9,139 bases of DNA, taken from contig JAADHG010000140.1 of NCBI GenBank assembly GCA_013151975.1, positions 1-9,139 of the forward strand, given 5' to 3'. The stretch comes from Chlorobiota bacterium (lineage in GTDB: Bacteria > Bacteroidota > Bacteroidia > Flavobacteriales > Flavobacteriaceae). Made by a program: the position numbers and the translations under genes. This document shows positions 1 to 5,691 of the stretch, piece after piece. Every line of letters starts with the position of its first letter. Position 1 is the stretch's first letter. The notes below the pieces were generated by a model. The model ran no database searches and was not told the origin of the DNA. It saw nothing but the letters and a program-made list of their open reading frames with translations.

Positions 1-763
1 ATACCTTTAAACCAATATGCAAATGTTCATTATCAACTATTTCGAACATTTCTTGTTCTGGTACTACAGACTTACCTATATTAATTTCTACTTTTTGAAT
101 GTATCCTTTTATGGGTGCAATTACAGGAATAGTTAAAGTAATATTGCCTTTTTCTAATGTAGGTACATTAATCCCCATAAGTTGTAATGTTGCCCTTGTT
201 GCACTTAGTTCTGCCTTTCCATCTAAATAAGAGGCTTCAGATTCTTGAAATGCGCGCGCTGATGTAATGCCTTCTTTTAATAATTCTTTTTTACGTTGAT
301 AATCTTTTTCCAAAAATGAAATACTGCTTTTTGCGGAAAGATAATCGCGCTGCATAGTAATAAATTCAGGGTTGTTTAGACGCGCAATAACTTGTCCTTT
401 TTTAACATAATCACCCTCTATTACAGCAACACTTTCTACGCGACCTCCTATTATAGCACTTACACTCGCTTTATTTTGTGGAGGTAATTCCAACTGTCCA
501 TTTACTTTTAAAGTAGAACCTAAGCTTACCTGCTTAATTTCCCCTAATTCTACATCCATAACTTCCAACTGAGTGAGTTGCAGAGAAAGTTTGTTAGACA
601 CTTCTTCGTCATGTCCTTCTTCTTCTTCTTCTTCATCATGACCATTTTCTCCATGCTCTTCATGATTGTCTTTCCCAACGTCTTGCTTAGAGGTATTATT
701 TCCACAACTTACTATTGTAAGTAATAATAGTAATAGTGCACTTATTTTTAATATATTCTTCAT
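1..763 (-). CDS. czcB: Heavy-metal RND efflux periplasmic adaptor (CzcB/CusB family), 3' end beyond window
   Basis: This is the membrane fusion subunit that bridges the inner-membrane pump and the outer-membrane channel in the periplasm. 254 codons are visible from the ATG at 761-763; relatives are about 390-420 residues, so roughly 60% is present. The N-terminus is a lipoprotein signal (hydrophobic residues 4-18, lipobox IVSC with Cys20), implying a lipid anchor. Residues 32-54 form a linker rich in His, Asp and Glu (His34, 37, 42, 51 and six consecutive Glu), a plausible metal-binding tail. Residues 103-132 look like the first lipoyl half (GGRVESVAVIEGDYVKKGQ), 134-197 form the alpha-hairpin, and 208-245 the second lipoyl half (VIAPIKGYIQKVE), with the beta-barrel starting at the edge. 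The start lies one base after the stop of the pump-channel gene, indicating co-transcription and probable translational coupling. The family is clear. Metal specificity is inferred from the pump. Confidence 0.93.
   Translation of the reverse strand, partial: MKNILKISALLLLLLTIVSCGNNTSKQDVGKDNHEEHGENGHDEEEEEEGHDEEVSNKLSLQLTQLEVMDVELGEIKQVSLGSTLKVNGQLELPPQNKASVSAIIGGRVESVAVIEGDYVKKGQVIARLNNPEFITMQRDYLSAKSSISFLEKDYQRKKELLKEGITSARAFQESEASYLDGKAELSATRATLQLMGINVPTLEKGNITLTIPVIAPIKGYIQKVEINIGKSVVPEQEMFEIVDNEHLHIGLKV
617..634. repeat. (TTC)6 trinucleotide tract inside the adaptor gene
   Basis: Six perfect TTC units on the plus strand read as GAA x6 on the coding strand and encode Glu44-Glu49 of the adaptor. 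Two GHDE-type motifs flank the run (His42-Asp43 and His51-Asp52). Slippage here would change only the length of the acidic linker, not the frame. Confidence 0.85.
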
Positions 764-764
764 C

Positions 765-3700
765 TTAATTATATTTTCCAGTTAAGTAATTTATTTCGTT
801 TATGGTTTGATTATATAGGTTTAATCTATCTAGATAATCTCTTTTAATTTGTACGGCTTGTTCTAAAGTAGCTATATACTCTACATAACCTATCTCACCC
901 TCTTTATAGGCTGTATTAGCAGAAGAAAATAACTTATCGGCCAATTGCAATCCTTTGGTTTCATAATACATTAATGATGCTTTATGCTTTTCGTATTCTT
1001 GAAGATTAGTTTGTAAAACTGAATTAATATCCAGCTTGGTTTGCTCATAATTCATTTGAGCGATTTCTGTATTTTTCTTAGCTGCTTGCGTTTTTCCTTT
1101 TTGAGACCAGAAAAACAAGGGGACTTTTACACCAACCTGAAAGCCAGAAAAGTTTTGTACACCTTCTATTTGCTGATTAAAATATCCTGCTGATAAATCG
1201 GGTAGAAATCGAGCTTTTTCAAGTTTATACTGACCTTCTGATACACTAACAAATTTTTGTTGCAATTTTAAAAGCGCATTTTCTCCTTTTAAATCTTCAA
1301 CCAAAAAATCTGCTTTTTGTAAATCACTACTAACAATAGTAACAGCATCTTTAACATTGAGCAAGAATTGCAATTGTTGTCTTAAATTTTCAACATCTAA
1401 ATTTGCTTCAGATCTTAAAAGTTTAATTTCTTCGCTTTTACCTTCTGCAGCAATCTTTTCTATTAAGTTAGATTCACCTAGTTCGAATCTTTTTTGAGCA
1501 ATAACCGCAAAATTTTGAAATTCTTTTTCTAATTCTGAGATTAATAATAGCTTACTTTTAGCAAACCACAACTCCATGAAAGTGCTTCTAACATTACGCT
1601 CTAAAATGTTCTTTTCTAAAGCAAGAGAGGCTTCGCTTAAAGCTATTTTTTGCTTTTGTAATTTAGATTGTGAACCATAAACAGTTGGAAACTTAAAATC
1701 TTGTGATATATTCCACTGATAGTCTTGTTGCTGTGCGTTGATTTGACCTTTTGTATAAGATACTGATGTTTTATCAAGGTCAAACGCAGATTTTTTGAGA
1801 TGCTCTTGCTTCTCAATTTCTAAACTAGCAGCTTTTACACTTGGATTATTTTCAAAAGCAATAGTTACTGCTTGTTCAATTGTAATTCCTTTCGAAATTT
1901 GTTGTGCTTGGGCTTTCGTTGTTCCAAAAAATGTAAAGCAACTCATTAATACAATAGTAGCTAACGAGGTATTTATACTTCCTTTTTTATTATCACTACT
2001 TTTTTGAGAACGCTTTTCAACTAAATAATATAATACCGGAACAACCAATAACGTTAGTAGTGTTGATGATATTAAGCCACCAATAACTACAGTTGCCAAT
2101 GGTCGTTGCACTTCGGCTCCTGCAGAAGCAGATATTGCCATTGGTACAAAACCCATAATGGCAGCCACAGCTGTTAATAATATTGGACGCAAACGTTCTT
2201 CGGTTGCTAACAAAATACGATCTTTTAAATGTGTCATACCTTCTAATTTTAGACTGTTAAATCTACTTACTAATACCAAACCATTTAATACTGCTACACC
2301 AAATAATACTACAAAACCAACTCCTGCCGAAATACTAAAAGGCATTCCCCGTAAGTATAAACTAATAATTCCGCCTATTGCTGCGAGAGGTACAGCCATA
2401 TAAATCATTGTTGCTTGCTTTACTGAATTTAAGGCGAAGTACAATAAGATAAAAATTAAGAATAAAGCGATTGGTACTACAATAGTTAAACGGTCTTTGG
2501 CCCGTTTTAAATTTTCAAAAGAACCACCATACTCAATAAAATACCCTTCAGGAAGGTTTAATTCTGCTTCTAAGCGTTGTTGTACTTCTTCAACCATAGA
2601 TTCTACATCTCTACCTCTAACATTAACTCCTACAGAAACTCTTCGATACGTATTATCGCGAGAAATTTGCATGGGTCCTGGTTTATAACTAATGTCTGCT
2701 AATTCATTAAGCGGAATTTGTGCGTTCTTATTAGGAAGGTCTACAAATAGATTCTTTAAATCATCAATACTCTGTCTGTTGTTTTCTGCAAAACGTACTA
2801 CTAAATCAAAGCGTTTTTCGCCTTCAAAAATAATTCCTGCGTTAGCTCCTGCAAAGGCCGTACTTACGTAACGATTTAATTTGTCGACACTCAATCCATA
2901 TTTCGCCAATTTAGAACGTTGGTAAAAGACTGTAATTTGTGGTAAGCCTTCGGTAGCTTCGGCACGAACATCGGCGGCTCCATCTACCGTTTGGATAATT
3001 TTTGCCATTTCATTAGCTTTAGTTGCCAACACATCTAAATCGTTACCATAAAGTTTGATGGCAACATCTTCACGAACACCTGTGAGTAATTCATTAAATC
3101 GTAGTTCTACAGGTTGCGTAAATATAAAATTGGCACCAATAATGACTTTCAATTTATCTTGTATTTTTTCAATGAGTTCTGCTTTTGTTGTTGCCGAGGT
3201 CCATTTATCCATATCTTTTTCGAGAATAATAAAGCAATCGGCTATATCCATTGGCATTGGGTCGGTAGGAATTTCAGACACACCAATTCTTGCCACCATA
3301 GTCTTAACCTCAGGAAAATTAGAAGTTATAATATTTTCAACATCTTCTGAAACTTTTATAGATTCAGAAAGCGAACTACCTGGTTTCATAATTATTTGCA
3401 TTGCAATATCGCCCTCGTCTAACTTTGGAATAAATTCGCCTCCCATAGTTGAAAATATATATCCGGAAATAACAAGCAATAAAATAGCTATAGCAATTAC
3501 TGCCTTTCTAAATTTTAAAGCACCTTCAATTAATGGTTTGTATGCTTTAAAAATTCCACCCATCATTTTGTTACTGAATTTTGTTAACCCGTCTTCCATA
3601 TTAGTAAACCAATTTCTCTTCTTTTCAGAAGTTGGTTTTAAAAATAAAGATGCCATAACAGGAACATAAGTTAAGCACAGTAATAATGCGCCTAAAACTG

Positions 3701-5153
3701 CAAAACCAAAAGTAAATGCCATTGGTCTAAACATTTTTCCTTCAACTCCTGTTAAGAATAATATTGGTGTAAATACAATTAAGATAATAAGTTGTCCGAA
3801 GAATGCTGAGTTCATCATCATACTACTAGACTTATAGCTCAAGGCATCCATTTCCTGTGATGTAAAATCACCTTTATTCTTTTTAATACGCTTTTCTATA
3901 TGATGTACAGTGCCTTCAACTATAATTACAGCACCATCTACAATAATACCAAAATCTATAGCTCCTAACGACATTAGGTTTGCCCAAACTCCTGTAGCTT
4001 TCATTAATATAAAAGCAAATAATAGGGATAATGGAATTATAGAAGCTGTTAGTAGCCCACCTCGTAAACTTCCTAAAAGTAATACCAAAACAAATACTAC
4101 AATTAATGCACCTTCCATTAAGTTTTTTGAAACTGTACTTGTAGTTCTAGCAATAAGATCACTTCTATCTAAAAACGGTCTTATTTCGAGACCCTCTGGT
4201 AAGGATTTCTGAATACTTTCAATTCGGGCTTGTACATTTTGTATAACTTCGTTAGGGTTTTCTCCTTTTAACATAAGTACTTGACCACCAACTGATTCTT
4301 GACCATCCTCGGTAAATGCACCATATCGCATTGCAGCACCAAAATGTACGGCATCTGCAACATCTTTAATTAAAATAGGTGTGTTTTTGTTGTTTACAAC
4401 AACAATGTTCTCAATATCTTCGAGAGTTCTTGCTAAACCTTCTCCTCTAATAAAATTGGCTTGATGATCTTTTTCAATATAAGCTCCACCAGTATTTGAA
4501 TTATTACTTTCGAGCGCTTCAAAGACTTCATTGATACTAATACCCATACTAATCAATCGATTTGGGTTTATTGCAACTTCGTACTGTTTTACATTACCAC
4601 CAAAAGAGTTTATTTCGACAACTCCTGGCACTAATGCCATTTGTCGCTTTACAATCCAATCTTGAATAGTTCTTAAATCGGAAGGAGAGTATTTATCTTC
4701 AAACCCCTTTTTTGGTACAATTGAATATTGATAAATTTCTCCCAATCCTGTGGCAATTGGAGCCATAAAAGGCTTCCCAAAACCTGCAGGAATTTCTTCT
4801 TGAATTTCGGTTAATTTTTCTTGAACCAATTGTCTAGGTAGATATGTTCCCATATCGTCTTTAAACACAATCGTTACAACAGAAAGACCAAACCGAGATA
4901 CAGAGCGCAACTCGATTACACTTGGTAAATTGGCAACAGCCAACTCCACAGGATAGGTTACAAATTGTTCTATATCTTGAGTTCCTAAGTTTGGAGCAAC
5001 AGTAATTACTTGTACTTGATTGTTTGTAATATCGGGTACTGAGCCCAATTTTACGGTCATCATTGAATATGTTCCGGCGCCTATAAGTACAAGAATAAGC
5101 AGGCCTACAATGAATTTATTGTTAATTGAAAAACGAATGATTTTATTAATCAT
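765..5153 (-). CDS. czcA: CzcA-type heavy-metal RND pump fused to a CzcC/TolC-like outer-membrane channel
   Basis: This is a proton-driven metal exporter carrying two partners of the tripartite system on one 1462-residue chain. Residues 1-1046 are a complete HME-RND pump: TM1 at about 12-32, TM2-6 at about 345-505, TM7 at about 549-568, TM8-12 at about 889-1045, with two large periplasmic loops between. TM4 has the heavy-metal signature DFGIIVDGAVIIVE, and Asp400, Asp406 and Glu413 match the CzcA proton-relay acids. Motifs DPMP (631-634) and FNELLTGVR (686-694) are CzcA-like. By hand alignment, the three CusA copper-binding Met positions are Gln586, Ile637 and Glu688, favouring Zn/Co/Cd/Ni. 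A basic linker and a signal-peptide-like segment (1046-1083) lead into a roughly 375-residue outer-membrane efflux domain (1090-1462) with long helices. Normal sizes are about 1040 for the pump and about 410 for the channel, so neither half is truncated. The ATG at 5151-5153 follows a run of A/T with no Shine-Dalgarno sequence. Such fusions occur in Bacteroidota genomes. The exact metal is uncertain. Confidence 0.95.
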   Translation of the reverse strand: MINKIIRFSINNKFIVGLLILVLIGAGTYSMMTVKLGSVPDITNNQVQVITVAPNLGTQDIEQFVTYPVELAVANLPSVIELRSVSRFGLSVVTIVFKDDMGTYLPRQLVQEKLTEIQEEIPAGFGKPFMAPIATGLGEIYQYSIVPKKGFEDKYSPSDLRTIQDWIVKRQMALVPGVVEINSFGGNVKQYEVAINPNRLISMGISINEVFEALESNNSNTGGAYIEKDHQANFIRGEGLARTLEDIENIVVVNNKNTPILIKDVADAVHFGAAMRYGAFTEDGQESVGGQVLMLKGENPNEVIQNVQARIESIQKSLPEGLEIRPFLDRSDLIARTTSTVSKNLMEGALIVVFVLVLLLGSLRGGLLTASIIPLSLLFAFILMKATGVWANLMSLGAIDFGIIVDGAVIIVEGTVHHIEKRIKKNKGDFTSQEMDALSYKSSSMMMNSAFFGQLIILIVFTPILFLTGVEGKMFRPMAFTFGFAVLGALLLCLTYVPVMASLFLKPTSEKKRNWFTNMEDGLTKFSNKMMGGIFKAYKPLIEGALKFRKAVIAIAILLLVISGYIFSTMGGEFIPKLDEGDIAMQIIMKPGSSLSESIKVSEDVENIITSNFPEVKTMVARIGVSEIPTDPMPMDIADCFIILEKDMDKWTSATTKAELIEKIQDKLKVIIGANFIFTQPVELRFNELLTGVREDVAIKLYGNDLDVLATKANEMAKIIQTVDGAADVRAEATEGLPQITVFYQRSKLAKYGLSVDKLNRYVSTAFAGANAGIIFEGEKRFDLVVRFAENNRQSIDDLKNLFVDLPNKNAQIPLNELADISYKPGPMQISRDNTYRRVSVGVNVRGRDVESMVEEVQQRLEAELNLPEGYFIEYGGSFENLKRAKDRLTIVVPIALFLIFILLYFALNSVKQATMIYMAVPLAAIGGIISLYLRGMPFSISAGVGFVVLFGVAVLNGLVLVSRFNSLKLEGMTHLKDRILLATEERLRPILLTAVAAIMGFVPMAISASAGAEVQRPLATVVIGGLISSTLLTLLVVPVLYYLVEKRSQKSSDNKKGSINTSLATIVLMSCFTFFGTTKAQAQQISKGITIEQAVTIAFENNPSVKAASLEIEKQEHLKKSAFDLDKTSVSYTKGQINAQQQDYQWNISQDFKFPTVYGSQSKLQKQKIALSEASLALEKNILERNVRSTFMELWFAKSKLLLISELEKEFQNFAVIAQKRFELGESNLIEKIAAEGKSEEIKLLRSEANLDVENLRQQLQFLLNVKDAVTIVSSDLQKADFLVEDLKGENALLKLQQKFVSVSEGQYKLEKARFLPDLSAGYFNQQIEGVQNFSGFQVGVKVPLFFWSQKGKTQAAKKNTEIAQMNYEQTKLDINSVLQTNLQEYEKHKASLMYYETKGLQLADKLFSSANTAYKEGEIGYVEYIATLEQAVQIKRDYLDRLNLYNQTINEINYLTGKYN
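1905..2018 (-). other. Internal signal-peptide-like segment at the pump-channel junction
   Basis: Residues 1046-1083 of the fusion have the layout of a type I signal peptide. There is a basic n-region (EKRSQKSSDNKKGS, 1046-1059), a hydrophobic core at about 1064-1077 (LATIVLMSCFTFFG), and a c-region TTKAQA followed by QQ, predicting a cut after Ala1083. RND pumps end on the cytoplasmic side, so this segment would cross outward and expose the AQA site to signal peptidase in the periplasm. Cleavage would release a channel with N-terminal Gln. Alternatively it remains as a thirteenth membrane helix. The segment is seen in the sequence; processing is inferred. Confidence 0.65.
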
Positions 5154-5194
5154 AAAAAAATGAGTTAAATGTTTATTATAAAAGTGATGTAGCC

Positions 5195-5210
5195 CTTAAT
5201 TGATATTAAG
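5195..5210. repeat. Short inverted repeat in the czcA leader
   Basis: CTTAAT and ATTAAG arms (6 bp, perfect) are separated by four bases, 42 nt upstream of the pump ATG. It could be a small operator or a weak RNA hairpin. Both arms are AT-rich, so chance is a real possibility. Confidence 0.35.
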
Positions 5211-5228
5211 AACTATTAAAATAATAAG

Positions 5229-5248
5229 ATTCCTGCCTGTGCAGGAAT
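5229..5248. repeat. Perfect GC-rich hairpin just after the His/Cys-rich gene (REP-like, possible attenuator)
   Basis: An 8-bp perfect stem (ATTCCTGC / GCAGGAAT) encloses a 4-base loop, starting 4 nt downstream of the TAA at 5253-5255. It is much more GC-rich than the surrounding intergenic DNA. On the transcribed minus strand it is followed by CTTATTATTTT, a mixed T-rich run rather than a clean U-tract. A partial terminator or attenuator is therefore possible, as is an mRNA-stabilising end or a dispersed REP-type palindrome. The structure is certain; its role is not. Confidence 0.6.
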
Positions 5249-5252
5249 TACA

Positions 5253-5564
5253 TTAAACTCGTGGAGGTTGTAAAATGGAATTAGTAATATCCTTACCTAA
5301 ACTATCAAAATGTAAGAAGATATCGGTAGGTATTTTTTGTAAAGGTGCTGTAAAGTCCTCTAAATTTAAATATGTAACATGAACATGACAGCAATGACAT
5401 TGGCAAAATGGGGAGCATAAATCTAAATTATTGTGACTGTGATCTATATCTCCACTTTGTGAAACTTCAACATTTACATCATTACCAACAGTAACATTAT
5501 CTTCGCAAGGTGCAAAGTTAAGTGCCAGTATATAAATAGATAATATGAATGCCAAAAATTTCAT
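5253..5564 (-). CDS. Small exported His/Cys-rich protein at the head of the metal-efflux cluster (DUF6660-like)
   Basis: This is a 103-residue protein of unknown function. Residues 1-18 are a hydrophobic signal segment (MKFLAFILSIYILALNF), followed by APC with Cys20, which is not a good lipobox, so a soluble periplasmic or membrane-tethered product is likely. The centre is dense in metal ligands: His42, His44, Cys50, Cys54, Cys56, His57, Cys58, Cys59, His60 and His62 (motif C-x3-C-x-C-H-C-C-H-x-H). The C-terminus ends in ILQPPRV. I recall similar small proteins (labelled DUF6660) beside czc genes in Flavobacteriia, though I cannot verify that here. I chose the ATG at 5562-5564 because its first residues form a clean signal peptide and a TAnnTTTG promoter element lies just upstream. 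A longer frame from 5618 would add 18 residues and run through that element. Position and ligand content suggest metal sensing, buffering or delivery to the pump; none is proven. It lies 99 nt upstream of the pump gene. Confidence 0.82.
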   Translation of the reverse strand: MKFLAFILSIYILALNFAPCEDNVTVGNDVNVEVSQSGDIDHSHNNLDLCSPFCQCHCCHVHVTYLNLEDFTAPLQKIPTDIFLHFDSLGKDITNSILQPPRV

Positions 5565-5569
5565 GAAGG

Positions 5570-5577
5570 CAAATATA
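5570..5577 (-). promoter_or_regulatory. Bacteroidota-type -7 promoter element for the metal-efflux cluster
   Basis: TATATTTG on the minus strand matches the Bacteroidota -7 consensus TAnnTTTG and sits 5 nt before the ATG at 5564, so transcription would begin at or almost at the start codon. The partner -33 TTG box is not well placed (TTG occurs 14 nt and about 25 nt upstream). A second match, TACATTTG, lies at 5603-5610 and would give a leader of roughly 35 nt. No similar element is evident between 5154 and 5252, so pump and adaptor probably depend on this promoter. Confidence 0.45.
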
Positions 5578-5691
5578 CAAATTATTAAATGCAATGGTAT
5601 TGCAAATGTAAAAAGCAACGCTTCATCTAGTAAAGAAATATTTTAAAACAAACTATCCTCGACGCAGAGAGCCTCTAGGAACTCTTTTCGA

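Noticed and set aside
3055..3669. 204-codon open frame on the plus strand, antisense to the pump gene
   Set aside because: It lies entirely within the strongly conserved czcA frame, has no recognisable protein features and is a by-product of AT-rich coding sequence. The other plus-strand frames in the window are the same.
765..5153. Pump-channel fusion as a sequencing error joining two genes
   Set aside because: The frame is continuous through a well-formed linker and signal-like region with no homopolymer anomaly, and similar fusions are known in Bacteroidota.
5565..5618. Longer N-terminus for the His/Cys-rich protein starting at 5618
   Set aside because: It would add 18 hydrophobic residues before an already complete signal peptide and would be translated through a promoter-like TATATTTG element.
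5619..5691. Intrinsic terminator after the nagB-like gene
   Set aside because: The only stems are short or need G-U pairs and no U-tract follows, so I do not call a terminator.
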